DNA from: Pseudophaeobacter sp965641885
GTDB lineage: Bacteria; Pseudomonadota; Alphaproteobacteria; Rhodobacterales; Rhodobacteraceae
Assembly: GCA_965641885.1 (NCBI GenBank)
Contig: OZ282574.1
Location: forward strand, 2,790,001 to 2,854,000
DNA: 64,000 bases
Reading direction: 5' to 3'
Below, in pieces: positions 33,318 through 41,316 of this stretch. Numbering within the stretch: the first letter of the stretch is position 1; every line of letters begins with the position of its first letter. A program made the translations under genes and the position numbers. Below the pieces are notes generated by a model. It was not told the DNA's origin and did not search any database. It was given only the letters and a program-made list of their open reading frames with translations.

Positions 33318-33784
33318 TGTGCCTCAGCCTGCGCCCGGTAGCCTCAGACGCGTTTGATCTTGTCCGCCATATCGCGGTGCAGCCCGATCAGACCTTGTTT
33401 TCAGGCACTGTTGCGCAGGCGTTTAAAACCAAAGAGGACGGCGTGGATTTCCATGCCATCCTCATTAGTGAGACCGCCATCGGGTTTTTTAAGATCGACC
33501 GGTCCTACGGCATTGCCAAAGACACCGAGCTGGGTCTGCGCGGATTTATGATTGATCAGCGCCATCAGGGCAAAGGGCACGCCACCAGCGCTCTGCGCGC
33601 GCTGCCAGATTATTTGCGTCACCATTATCCAGATCACACAAGTCTGATGCTGACGGTCGACATACAGAATGTCGCCGCCATTGCCTGCTACCGCAAAAGC
33701 GGCTTTTGCAATACAGGTCAGCTCTATTTTGGTGGCTTTCTTGGCCCACAACAGGTGATGCGCCTGGCCCTCCGGGTAGCCTGA
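33317..33784 (+). CDS. GNAT family N-acetyltransferase
   Basis: A 155-residue acetyltransferase. The acetyl-CoA pyrophosphate loop is QRHQGKGHATSALRALPDYL, and AIACYRKSGF is the GNAT motif B. The TGATG overlap with pepF indicates translational coupling. The acceptor is unknown. It is followed by a hairpin terminator. Confidence 0.85.
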   Translation: MCLSLRPVASDAFDLVRHIAVQPDQTLFSGTVAQAFKTKEDGVDFHAILISETAIGFFKIDRSYGIAKDTELGLRGFMIDQRHQGKGHATSALRALPDYLRHHYPDHTSLMLTVDIQNVAAIACYRKSGFCNTGQLYFGGFLGPQQVMRLALRVA

Positions 33785-33886
33785 CGCCGCACACCCTGCC
33801 CCCACGCGGCCTCCCCCCTGTGTAGCCCCTAAAAGCTTTGTCCCGCGAAACAGCTGGTCAGCAACAACGCAGCCCGCAGGCATTGC

Positions 33887-33908
33887 CAGCGTCTGCCGCT
33901 GCTTTTTT
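33887..33908 (+). terminator. Terminator after GNAT gene
   Basis: CAGCG (33887-33891) pairs with CGCTG (33897-33901), then CTTTTTT. The stem is short but the U tract is good. Confidence 0.6.
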
Positions 33909-34035
33909 CAAAGAATTCAAGCGCTAAGCAAAAGCAGAGCAAAGCTGCGTCACCCATCAGCACACGCCGTGGCCCCGAATACCCGACAATAACAGTCAAC
34001 TATTTGATTTTATTGAGTTATTTTCAAAATTTCGA

Positions 34036-34064
34036 TTGACGCCCTCTTTCAAGATGCGTATCAA
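34036..34064 (+). promoter_or_regulatory. Candidate sigma-70 promoter in gene-free region
   Basis: TTGACG (34036-34041), a 17-base spacer and TATCAA (34059-34064) form a good promoter with an expected transcript start near 34071. It reads into 34.07-34.41 kb, where no gene is supported. The stretch there is rich in CAGCAAGC-type repeats. The stretch 33909-34462 holds nothing else recognised, so a small RNA or untranslated leader is possible. Confidence 0.4.
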
Positions 34065-34426
34065 TACCTCAAGAACTGCAGCAAGCCGGAATACAGGCAG
34101 CAAGCAGCAAGCTACTCCAGCCAGTCCAGGGTACGCCCTGAGACAAGCCAGACAGCAAGCAACGCCAGCACCCGACTATTTCACGCCAGCCACCTCTCCT
34201 ATTATGGTTCTTGTTGTCTTGACTGCTGCCGCCACGCAGCCAGGAACGCAGGCTCATGCCAGGTTTCGATCACGCACCGCTACGCCAAATATTTGGCCAG
34301 CCCGCAAGACAGACCCCCAGCCCTCGCGCCCGCAGTTTTACCCCCGCCCCTCTCTGCGATCAGCAATCAATCAGGGCCTAGGCGCTGCCTTGAACGGGAG
34401 TCTCTGAGCGCGGCCTGTGCAGAATT

Positions 34427-34464
34427 AGGCAGCCCCAGACAGTCTCAGGCAGCCCAGACAGAGA
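34427..34464. repeat. Two tandem copies of a ~19-bp unit
   Basis: AGGCAGCCCCAGACAGTCTC (34427-34446) is followed by AGGCAGCCCAGACAGAGA (34447-34464). They differ by one inserted base and the tail. Confidence 0.75.
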
Positions 34465-34490
34465 AAAGGCGGAGCCCGATGGCCCCGCCC
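34463..34490 (-). terminator. rpoH terminator
   Basis: On the minus strand GGCGGGGCC pairs with GGCTCCGCC around ATCG, followed by TTTT. It lies 36 bases after the rpoH stop codon. Confidence 0.8.
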
Positions 34491-34525
34491 TTTAAATCTT
34501 CTTTCATACTGTGCGCCAAAAGGCA

Positions 34526-35422
34526 TTAGTGCGTGGCCAGCATACCTTTGTCCGAGGCCAGTGCGCGCATTTTGGTTTGCAGCTTTTCAAAAGCCCGCAC
34601 TTCGATTTGGCGAATCCGCTCACGGCTGACCTTATACTGCGTGCTCAGCTCCTCCAGCGTCATGGCTTTATCCGCCAAACGACGCTTGGTCAGGATGTCC
34701 TTCTCACGATCGTTCAGCACATCCAGCGCCTGCGCAAGCAGCTCACGGCGGGCCTCAAGCTCATCGCGCGCCTCATAGTCGCCAGCCTGATCAGCATCCT
34801 CATCTTCAAGCCAATCCTGCCACTGCATGGTGCCTTCGCCATCGCTGCCAACGGTGGCATTCAGTGAGGCATCCCCACCGGACATACGGCGGTTCATCGA
34901 GATGACTTCGGTTTCGGTCACGCCAAGATCACTGGCGATACGCGTAACGTTTTCGGGGCGCAGATCGCCCTCTTCCAGCGCGCCAATGCGGGCCTTGGCT
35001 TTACGCAGATTAAAAAACAGTTTCTTTTGCGCCGATGTGGTGCCGAGTTTAACCATCGACCAGGACCGCAGGACATATTCCTGGATCGAGGCCCGAATCC
35101 ACCACATTGCATAGGTCGAAAGACGGAAGCCTTTTTCCGGATCAAAGCGTTTCACCGCCTGCATCAGGCCGACGTTGGCCTCAGAGATGACTTCGGCCTG
35201 AGGCAGACCGTAGCCACGATAGCCCATGGCGATTTTGGCAGCCAGCCGCAGGTGCGAGGTAACCAGTCGATGCGCCGCGCCAGAATCTTCTTTTTCCACC
35301 CAGGCCTTGGCCAGCATGTACTCTTCTTCCGGCTCCAGCAGCGGAAATTTGCGAATTTCCTGCATGTAGCGATTCAGACCACCTTCAGGGGTCGGTGCGG
35401 GTAGATTTGCGTAATTAGCCAT
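34526..35422 (-). CDS. rpoH: Heat-shock sigma factor RpoH
   Basis: A 298-residue sigma-32 factor. Region 2 shows the core-binding and -10 recognition segments (LVTSHLRLAAKIAMGYRGYG, FRLSTYAMWWIRASIQEYVL). The RpoH box QKKLFFNLR identifies the subfamily. Region 4 (SREREKDILTKRRL-type: REKDILTKRRLADKAMTLEELSTQYK) carries the -35 helix-turn-helix (VSRERIRQIEVRAFEKLQ). It directs heat-shock genes such as lon, also in this window. A sigma-32-like promoter precedes it, suggesting self-control. Confidence 0.95.
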   Translation of the reverse strand: MANYANLPAPTPEGGLNRYMQEIRKFPLLEPEEEYMLAKAWVEKEDSGAAHRLVTSHLRLAAKIAMGYRGYGLPQAEVISEANVGLMQAVKRFDPEKGFRLSTYAMWWIRASIQEYVLRSWSMVKLGTTSAQKKLFFNLRKAKARIGALEEGDLRPENVTRIASDLGVTETEVISMNRRMSGGDASLNATVGSDGEGTMQWQDWLEDEDADQAGDYEARDELEARRELLAQALDVLNDREKDILTKRRLADKAMTLEELSTQYKVSRERIRQIEVRAFEKLQTKMRALASDKGMLATH

Positions 35423-35463
35423 TCAGTCGGTCCCTCCCAATGTATAAGGACTTAACATTAGTC

Positions 35464-35493
35464 CATATGGGTTAGCGCCAAACGCCTTTCAAG
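35464..35493 (-). promoter_or_regulatory. Heat-shock-type promoter of rpoH
   Basis: On the minus strand CTTGAA (35493-35488) is followed after 16-17 bases by CCCATATGG (35471-35463), a good fit to alphaproteobacterial RpoH promoters (CTTGAA, then CYTATNT). It would start a transcript with a leader of about 35 bases. Confidence 0.55.
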
Positions 35494-35528
35494 GGGCGTT
35501 AACAAGAAACACTATATATTTCGCTACC

Positions 35529-35562
35529 AGAACTATCTGTGATTTAGCTCACAGATAGTTCT
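35529..35562. promoter_or_regulatory. Perfect 14-bp dyad with CRP/FNR-family core
   Basis: AGAACTATCTGTGA and TCACAGATAGTTCT are perfect inverted arms around TTTAGC. The core TGTGA-N6-TCACA (35538-35553) matches the CRP consensus exactly. It lies 107 bases before the rpoH start and 12 bases after the pseudouridine synthase stop. A terminator is less likely because no T tract follows the arm on either strand. Confidence 0.55.
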
Positions 35563-35573
35563 AAAAACAATGT

Positions 35574-36611
35574 TTACTTTTCAACTGGTTGCTGGAGAAC
35601 AGAAATCAGCTCGGCCATATCGTCCGGCAACGGCGCTTCAAAACGCATCGCCGTACCCGTGACGGGATGGATAAATCCAAGCACCGCCGCATGCAGCGCC
35701 TGACGCGGAAACGCCTGCACTGCGGCGATGGCTGCGGGACTCAATGACTTGGCCGACAACTTGCGTTTGCCGCCATAGGTCGGGTCGCCAACAAGGCTGT
35801 GGCCCGCGTGGGTCATATGCACCCGGATCTGATGGGTGCGCCCGGTTTCAAGCCAGCATTCGATCAGCGCGGCCACGCCTGGTGTGCCAAAGGCTTCGAC
35901 AATGCGCGAGCGGGTGACGGCATGGCGGCCGCCCTGGAACAGAACGGCCTGACGCTGACGGTCAAATTTGTGACGCGCCAGCTGCGTGGTCAGTTTCAGA
36001 ATATTGCCGGGCTCAAAACTGGTGCCGCGCACGCCCCGCAGGCGCGGATCATTTGCATCCGGCACACCGTAGCAGATGGCACGATAGTAGCGCTCGACCG
36101 TGTGTTTTTCAAATTGCGCGGCAAGCCCCTGATGCGCCACATCCGTTTTCGCAACCACCAACAGCCCCGAAGTTTCTTTGTCGATCCGGTGCACAATACC
36201 GGGGCGTTTAACGCCTCCGACACCAGAAAGATGCGCTCCGCAATGGTGCAGCAATGCGTTGACCAGCGTCCCCGAGGGAGTGCCGGGGGCCGGATGCACC
36301 ACCATGCCGCAGGGTTTGTTGATAACGATCAGGTCGTCATCCTCATAGATCACATCCAGCGCAATATCTTCAGGCCCGATATGGCTGTCTTCAGCCTCTT
36401 CGACCGTGATGGTGATCACAGCCCCTTCGCTGACGCGGGCCTTGGCATCCTGGACCACGACACCATCAATTTGCAGGCTCCCGGCCTCGATCAGGCGCGC
36501 CAGACGTGTGCGCGATAATGTCGCTTCTTCTGGCACATCGCGCGAAACCGCTTTATCAAGCCGCTTAGGCGGGTCTTCCGCGATGATAAACTCAATCTGG
36601 CGGCTGCCCAT
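35574..36611 (-). CDS. rluD: RluD-type 23S rRNA pseudouridine synthase
   Basis: A 345-residue enzyme of the RluA/RluD family, from the methionine at 36611. Residues about 10-70 are an S4 RNA-binding domain (PKRLDKAVSRDVPEEATLSR, then LIEAGSLQIDGVVVQDAKAR). The catalytic Asp is in GIVHRIDKETSGLLVVAKT (near residue 137). ECWLETGRTHQIRVHMTH is the closing motif. It isomerises uridines in helix 69 of 23S rRNA if it is RluD itself, but other family members cannot be excluded. Its start overlaps the divergent DUF6476-like start. Confidence 0.88.
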   Translation of the reverse strand: MGSRQIEFIIAEDPPKRLDKAVSRDVPEEATLSRTRLARLIEAGSLQIDGVVVQDAKARVSEGAVITITVEEAEDSHIGPEDIALDVIYEDDDLIVINKPCGMVVHPAPGTPSGTLVNALLHHCGAHLSGVGGVKRPGIVHRIDKETSGLLVVAKTDVAHQGLAAQFEKHTVERYYRAICYGVPDANDPRLRGVRGTSFEPGNILKLTTQLARHKFDRQRQAVLFQGGRHAVTRSRIVEAFGTPGVAALIECWLETGRTHQIRVHMTHAGHSLVGDPTYGGKRKLSAKSLSPAAIAAVQAFPRQALHAAVLGFIHPVTGTAMRFEAPLPDDMAELISVLQQPVEK

Positions 36612-36927
36612 GACAGATCCTTCCATGCCTGATCCTTCCGTGCCTGAAATTCAGGACGAGCCGCCGCAGCTCAAGTTCCTGCGCCGACTGGTAACCACAT
36701 TAACAGTGGTGATGATTGGCGGGCTTGTAGTGGTAATCAGCCTGCTTGTCATCCGCTTGTCTGCAGATGGCCCCAGCCTGCCAGCCGAGATAACCCTGCC
36801 CAAAGGGGTAAAGGCCCAGGCCGTCACCTTTGGAAAGGGCTGGATCGCGGTGGTGACCACGGACAACACGATCCTGATTCTTGATCCGGACAGCAGTGCC
36901 GTACGCCAGACAATCCCCCTGAAATAG
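36610..36927 (+). CDS. DUF6476-like small membrane protein
   Basis: A 105-residue single-pass protein common in Rhodobacterales. After a Pro-rich, acidic N-terminus, residues about 30-55 form a membrane helix (LTVVMIGGLVVVISLLVI). The rest is a small beta-rich periplasmic domain (GWIAVVTTDNTILILDPDSS). The two alternative starts (36610 and 36625) differ by 5 codons; the first overlaps the divergent rluD start. Function unknown. Confidence 0.72.
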   Translation: MTDPSMPDPSVPEIQDEPPQLKFLRRLVTTLTVVMIGGLVVVISLLVIRLSADGPSLPAEITLPKGVKAQAVTFGKGWIAVVTTDNTILILDPDSSAVRQTIPLK

Positions 36928-36965
36928 GGGCAAAGTCAGAACGGGCAGCTCGATAGACCTCAGCC

Positions 36966-37015
36966 TGAAGGGACTGTCGTGAAGGGACTGTCTTGAAGGT
37001 GCGACAGGTTGAAGG
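36966..37015. repeat. Tandem 14-bp repeat array
   Basis: TGAAGGGACTGTCG and TGAAGGGACTGTCT are consecutive, then TGAAGGTGCGACAGGT and a partial TGAAGG. The array lies 39 bases after the DUF6476-like stop. Confidence 0.85.
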
Positions 37016-37218
37016 ATTGCTGGGGCAAGTTAGCGTAACGGGGTAAAGGCCGCAAAGCATTTGGCCGTTTCCCCAACACAGAACAGACAGTGTGTCCAAT
37101 GCTGCAAACGAAATACCGCCCCCAGCCAAAGCGGCTGGAGGGCGTTTGATGATCTTTGAATTTCAAATCAAGCAAAAGCGCAAACGATCTGAGGCAACTT
37201 GAATTTTTGCCCGAGTGC

Positions 37219-37530
37219 TTAGCCCAGTTTGACACGCCGGATATCCGGGTAGTGACCGTTTCCGTCGCTACCGCCGTCTTTCTCCCAGCTCACTGTGACC
37301 CGTGTGTCGGCAAAGAAAGCTTCCTTCAGCGTCTCCGCGACCCGCTCGTGGAAAGGGGTGGAGGTTGTGATCATGCCATAGCCATTGACGCCGGGTTGGT
37401 TTTGGTTCGCCCGATCCAATGGTGCGCCCGGGTCGGCCTCATTGGTTTGGTCCAAAAAAAACGAGGCATAGCTGCCGTGGTCCGGGTCGATATCAAATGC
37501 CGTGACTTTTCCTGATGCTGTTTTGGTCAT
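37219..37530 (-). CDS. Hypothetical protein
   Basis: A 103-residue soluble protein with a good AGAGGA ribosome binding site 9 bases before its ATG. The N-terminal half has the sequence GKVTAFDIDPDHGSYASFFL; the C-terminal half has FHERVAETLKEAFFADTRVT, a helix, then a beta strand. No family is recognised. It stands alone in a gene-poor stretch. Confidence 0.65.
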   Translation of the reverse strand: MTKTASGKVTAFDIDPDHGSYASFFLDQTNEADPGAPLDRANQNQPGVNGYGMITTSTPFHERVAETLKEAFFADTRVTVSWEKDGGSDGNGHYPDIRRVKLG

Positions 37531-37834
37531 AAATTAGGTCCTCTGAATACGTTAAACTGGTGCCAGCCTCGGCCCAGCTGCAATGTGTTAAAATAAATTA
37601 CTTGTTACCTACATGTTCACAGAGGATCTAAAATATATCCCATGTGAATTTCGTCTCTCGACGCTAAATCCATTCGCCTTATACACCTATGGCGGTATTC
37701 CATACCCGATTGATTATCGAAATCCGACGCCAAAACCCGGACCGCAAGGACAGATTTACGCGACGCGCAGTCACCTGAACGTCATGCAGCATATGTCTGA
37801 ATGGGCGTGGAGTTCCCAGCCAGTCTAACAAGCC

Positions 37835-37873
37835 GCCTCTGGCAGGTGCCTCTACCAAGTGCCTCTGCCAGCT
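37835..37873. repeat. Three tandem copies of a 13-bp unit
   Basis: GCCTCTGGCAGGT, GCCTCTACCAAGT and GCCTCTGCCAGCT follow each other exactly at 37835, 37848 and 37861. Confidence 0.85.
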
Positions 37874-37942
37874 ATGCGCAGGTTGCGCCGGATGCAAATG
37901 TCGGCCTGGTTCTCAAAAACGGGCCTCGGAGGTCATCATCAC

Positions 37943-37972
37943 AGCTGAGTGTTAAGAGCAATACACTCAGCT
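37943..37972. promoter_or_regulatory. Perfect 10-bp stem-loop upstream of copper cluster
   Basis: AGCTGAGTGT (37943-37952) and ACACTCAGCT (37963-37972) are exact inverted copies around TAAGAGCAAT. No T tract follows. A protein-binding dyad or a leader structure are both possible. Confidence 0.5.
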
Positions 37973-38061
37973 ACTACCGAGGTGGGTCTAAAGCACCTGA
38001 AACGCACTATATGTGAGGCTCACCTGGACCAGACCAACTCGGCGTTGTGCTGTTTCAACAC

Positions 38062-38448
38062 ATGCGTTACGGTTCACAGGTGAGGTTTTTCGAGCATATA
38101 ACCACAGTACTCTTTGTTGCTGTTCTTGTCCTGGTCACCGGGTTCGGGAGTAGTGTGCAAGCCTTGATGGATGACTGTGCGAATGGGCATTGTGACGCGC
38201 ATAGCGTTGTTGCGACGCACGAAGGTCATGCTGACCGGATGGTGATGGAGCACACGGGCGCAGATTTGTCCCATGAGGAGAGAGTGGAAGCCGACGATTG
38301 CTGCACATTCCTCTGTAACGGTTTGGCGCTTTCTCCCTTGCATTCTGTCGTAGCGCATCGCCAGTTTGCAGCCTTGTCTGGCTGGCCAATTGTGCATCCC
38401 TCACCCCTAAATGAGCCGCAAAGTCTGGACAGACCACCTAATACATGA
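38062..38448 (+). CDS. Cys/His-rich membrane-anchored protein (copper-associated)
   Basis: A 128-residue protein from the ATG at 38062 (a GTG at 38047 is possible). One N-terminal hydrophobic segment (TTVLFVAVLVLVTGFGSSVQ) acts as signal or anchor. The mature part has CANGHCDAH, THEGHADRMVMEHT and DDCCTFLCNGLAL, clusters of Cys, His and Met that suit metal binding. It resembles small DUF2946/CopL-like proteins found with copper genes. Position at the head of the copper cluster supports a role in periplasmic copper handling. Confidence 0.6.
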   Translation: MRYGSQVRFFEHITTVLFVAVLVLVTGFGSSVQALMDDCANGHCDAHSVVATHEGHADRMVMEHTGADLSHEERVEADDCCTFLCNGLALSPLHSVVAHRQFAALSGWPIVHPSPLNEPQSLDRPPNT

Positions 38449-38544
38449 CGCAGGTTTTTAACGCTGTTCCCTCCGGTGAAGAGCGTTCTGGCGCGCCGCG
38501 GCACTGAGCGGCGCCTCCCTGTTTCACAATGTTAGGACTACTCA

Positions 38545-38976
38545 ATGACCCGAAGTTTCCTTCTGTTGGGCGCTTGTGCTGTCGCAGCTTTTGCGGCCTA
38601 CAATCTTCTTCGCTCTGGACCTTTAGAAGAGGGTGCTCAGGCGATGCCGCGCCAAAGCAAAGCAATCGTGGCAATCCAGATGCCCCCTCTCGAGGGGAAC
38701 GCCGCCATCGGGCAGCGTGTATTCGAAACCGCCTGTTCTGCCTGCCACGGGACCAACGCCGCCGGCAACGAGGATGCGGGACCTCCCCTAATTCATGTTA
38801 TCTATGAGCCGAGTCACCACGCTGACGAGGCCTTTCAACGCGCAGTCGCAATGGGGGTAAGAAGCCATCACTGGCGTTTTGGTGACATGCCCCCGGTTGG
38901 AGGTCTGACCCGAGGTGATGTTGCTATGGTCATCGCCTACATCCGCGAAATTCAACGCGCCAATGGAATTGACTGA
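38545..38976 (+). CDS. Class I c-type cytochrome
   Basis: A 143-residue protein. Residues about 1-20 form a signal or anchor (LLLGACAVAAFAAYNLL). The heme attachment motif is CSACH (residues 69-73 approx.), and the distal Met is likely in FGDMPPVGGLTRGDV. It is a periplasmic electron carrier, in the same direction as copCD and probably the same transcript. A partner oxidase or reductase is not visible. Confidence 0.85.
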   Translation: MTRSFLLLGACAVAAFAAYNLLRSGPLEEGAQAMPRQSKAIVAIQMPPLEGNAAIGQRVFETACSACHGTNAAGNEDAGPPLIHVIYEPSHHADEAFQRAVAMGVRSHHWRFGDMPPVGGLTRGDVAMVIAYIREIQRANGID

Positions 38977-38986
38977 GGATCCGCCA

Positions 38987-39328
38987 ATGAAAAACCTTAC
39001 CATCATCGCCGTGCTGACTGCCTTGGCCAGCGGTGCGTTTGCGCACTCCGGTGTGGATAGCATCATGCCCAAAAACGGCGCAACACTTGCGGAAGTTCCT
39101 TCTGAAATCAGCTTCAGCTTCAAAGGAGAAATCCGTCTGACACGGGTAGATATGATCCATCAGGACCATCCTGCCATTCGGCTCGATCTCAGCGATCATA
39201 CCAGCTTTACCCGTGTGTTCTCCCTGCCGATTGATGGCAGGGGGGAGGGTATTTATCGCATCAAATGGCGGGGCTTAGGCAAAGATGGGCATGCCATGCA
39301 GGGCGAATTCACGTTCACGGTGGATTGA
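38987..39328 (+). CDS. copC: CopC-domain copper resistance protein
   Basis: A 113-residue periplasmic copper-binding protein from the ATG at 38987. The signal peptide ends in GAFA, so the mature protein begins HSGVDSIMPK, whose first His is the N-terminal copper ligand of CopC. The beta-sandwich continues with GATLAEVPSEISFSFKGEIR and IYRIKWRGLGKDGHAMQGEF, with the second His in GHAMQG. The usual Met-rich loop of CopC is missing, so it would bind Cu(II) only. It hands copper to CopD, encoded just after. Confidence 0.85.
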   Translation: MKNLTIIAVLTALASGAFAHSGVDSIMPKNGATLAEVPSEISFSFKGEIRLTRVDMIHQDHPAIRLDLSDHTSFTRVFSLPIDGRGEGIYRIKWRGLGKDGHAMQGEFTFTVD

Positions 39329-39330
39329 GA

Positions 39331-40197
39331 ATGCCTGATATCTGGGGCATAGCCGCGATCCTTACGAAACTGATGCTGTATATCGGCATTTTTGGCTCTG
39401 CCGGGCTTGTGATCATTCGAACCGCTTTTCCCGATCTGGTCTCTCCCCTGAGTGATCGTATGCGACTGCAAGCTGTAATACTGGCAGCGCTGGCGCTTAC
39501 GGCCGCTGTCGTTGGCTTCATGCTGCGAGGAGCCGCTCTGACTGGTGGTTTCGATGGCATGACCGATCCCGAAATGCTCAGCCTGTTGTGGCAAACTCCG
39601 GTGGGCGACGCTCTGGTTTACCGGGTCATGGGGGCTGCCTTGATTATTGCAGGGATGGTCCTCTCCGGTGGCGGACACTGGATCGCTGTTGCCGGTGGGC
39701 TTATTGCGCTCTGGTCCTTTACACAAATCGGCCATGTGCCCGAACTGGAGCAAACCGGCGTCCGTCTACTGCTGCTTTTTCATATCTTGGGCATAGCATT
39801 CTGGATCGGCGTCCTTGGCCCGTTGCACAGCTTTTCACTGCGACCGCAATATCAGCAACGCGCCGCCCTTCTGGGCCATCGGTTTGGGCAAGCCGCCTTA
39901 GCCATTGTCCCTGCGCTTGTGTTGGCAGGATTGCTAATGGCATGGCTTCTTCTGGGCGATCTGTGGGCTCTTGTAACAACGGGTTACGGTCAAACCCTTT
40001 TGATCAAACTGTTGCTTGTCGGCGCGACCCTCATATTGGCCGCCGCAAACAAACTCCGTTTCGTTCCCGCCCTGCGCGCTGGGGATGAAAAAGCAGCCCG
40101 CCACCTGGCGCGGTCCATTGCAATCGAAACTGCACTCATTCTGGCGGTGCTTGCAGCCACTGCGACGCTTACCAGCGTTGTGACCTTACCGAATTGA
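39331..40197 (+). CDS. copD: CopD-family copper transport membrane protein
   Basis: A 288-residue inner-membrane protein with about eight helices. The family regions are present: ALVYRVMGAALIIAGMVLSG, TQIGHVPELEQTGVRLLLLF (the His is a conserved copper ligand) and HILGIAFWIGVLGPLH. It works with CopC to bring copper into the cytoplasm or to deliver it to copper enzymes. The start is 2 bases after the copC stop codon, which shows operon structure. Confidence 0.85.
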   Translation: MPDIWGIAAILTKLMLYIGIFGSAGLVIIRTAFPDLVSPLSDRMRLQAVILAALALTAAVVGFMLRGAALTGGFDGMTDPEMLSLLWQTPVGDALVYRVMGAALIIAGMVLSGGGHWIAVAGGLIALWSFTQIGHVPELEQTGVRLLLLFHILGIAFWIGVLGPLHSFSLRPQYQQRAALLGHRFGQAALAIVPALVLAGLLMAWLLLGDLWALVTTGYGQTLLIKLLLVGATLILAAANKLRFVPALRAGDEKAARHLARSIAIETALILAVLAATATLTSVVTLPN

Positions 40198-40205
40198 GGT
40201 ATCTC

Positions 40206-40667
40206 ATGAACAGACGAGACGTCCTGATCGACGATTGGCGCATGACGCAAGCAGGCACGCTGGGAGAAGGGTTCGACGATATGCATGAACAGGCGCATCA
40301 GGGGCGGCTTGGAAACTACGCCCGCGCCATTGTTGCGCCGAATGTGCCGACCCGTCGCGGTGATCGCATACGCCTGCGGCAGATAAACGTCACAACCGAC
40401 AGGATTTTTCCACTCGAGCTTGCGGGCATTGCCGACAAGGTCGTTGCCTTGGATGGAATGCCGCTTGCAGATCCGCAGAACACGTCCGACCTCATTCTGG
40501 CCCCCGCCCAACGGGTGGACATCATCGCAGATGTCACTGCAACCGACCAGATTGCCTTTATCCCTCCAACGCGTGACTGTCCATTCCATTTGGGAAAAGT
40601 CCCTGTGGCAGCTGAGAAATCGGAGCGGCAAATGTCAGATATGAAGACCAGGGTGACGATCACATGA
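40206..40667 (+). pseudogene. Multicopper oxidase remnant (domain 2 only)
   Basis: A 153-residue frame matching only the second cupredoxin domain of CueO/CopA-type multicopper oxidases: DVLIDDWRMTQAGTLGEGFD, then LELAGIADKVVALDGMPLAD and LILAPAQRVDIIADVT. It lacks the first domain, with its HWHG and HxH copper ligands, and the third domain with HCHxxxH. The first residues MNRR look like a twin-Arg-type leader start joined straight to mid-protein sequence. Both point to deletion. The intact reading frame means it may still be expressed but cannot hold the trinuclear copper site. Confidence 0.75.
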
Positions 40668-41095
40668 AACGCGGTCTTACCATCGCAGCTTGTGTTGTTG
40701 CGACCGGCGCCACAGCCGGTCACGAACTGGACAACAGGGATGTGATCAATGGTCAAGCCCTCTACAGCCAGCATTGCGCGTCCTGTCACGGCTCCAATCT
40801 CGAAGGGCAGGCCGCCTGGCAAACGCCTGGAGAAAATGGCGTTCTTCCAGCGCCGCCTCATAATGAGACCGGTCATACCTGGCACCACGACAACCAGCTC
40901 CTTTTTGAGTACACCCGACTTGGGGGCAAAGACGCGTTGGCGGCGCAGGGCGTCACGGGTTTTGCAAGTGGTATGCCCGGTTTCACCGACGTGCTCTCCG
41001 AGGACAGTGTTTGGGACGTTCTGGCATATATTCAATCGACCTGGCCTGAGCGCATTCGAGATATTCAAGCAAGTCGCAATCCACCACATGATTAG
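40664..41095 (+). CDS. c-type cytochrome with CASCH heme motif
   Basis: A 143-residue periplasmic cytochrome. The signal peptide covers residues 1-19 (ends TAGH or ATA). Heme binds CASCH (about residues 38-42), and the axial Met is in GFASGMPGFTDVL. The ATG overlaps the end of the multicopper oxidase remnant by 4 bases. It ends the copper cluster. Function in electron transfer or copper oxidation is inferred from context. Confidence 0.85.
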   Translation: MKRGLTIAACVVATGATAGHELDNRDVINGQALYSQHCASCHGSNLEGQAAWQTPGENGVLPAPPHNETGHTWHHDNQLLFEYTRLGGKDALAAQGVTGFASGMPGFTDVLSEDSVWDVLAYIQSTWPERIRDIQASRNPPHD

Positions 41096-41173
41096 CGTGA
41101 CACCAGTGCTGTCACACCTTCGCAGTCGCCAAGAGCTTTCCTCCAAGCCAGCGCCGCCTCTTGCTGAGCCTTC

Positions 41174-41244
41174 CAGGTGGTGTCAGGCAGGTGGTGTCAG
41201 GCAGGTGGAGGCTAGTCAGGTGGTGGCAGCCAGGTGGTGGCAGT
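41174..41244. repeat. Five tandem copies of a 14-bp unit
   Basis: The unit is CAGGTGGTGTCAGG. Copies one and two (41174 and 41188) are identical, the third is changed and one base longer (41202-41216), and the fourth and fifth (41217 and 41231) are CAGGTGGTGGCAGC and CAGGTGGTGGCAGT. It lies 79 bases after the cytochrome stop codon. Confidence 0.9.
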
Positions 41245-41316
41245 CTGGCATGACAAGAGCGAACCCTCGCCTGCATATTCTGCGCGCCCCACCAATTCCC
41301 GCAATTTATTCCAAAC

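Larger units (their letters stand above)
37531..38061. other. Gene-poor stretch before copper cluster
   Basis: About 530 bases with two weak plus-strand frames that have no ribosome binding site and no recognisable product. It contains the 13-bp repeat array (37835-37873) and the perfect stem-loop at 37943-37972. The copper-cluster promoter must lie at its right end; no obvious sigma-70 hexamers were found. Confidence 0.4.

Noticed and set aside
34036..34407. 123-residue plus-strand frame
   Set aside because: Starts at the TTG of a promoter -35 box, so its first codons are probably untranscribed; composition is unlike a protein.
37613..38016. Two short plus-strand frames
   Set aside because: No ribosome binding site and no recognisable product; the region holds repeats and a stem-loop.
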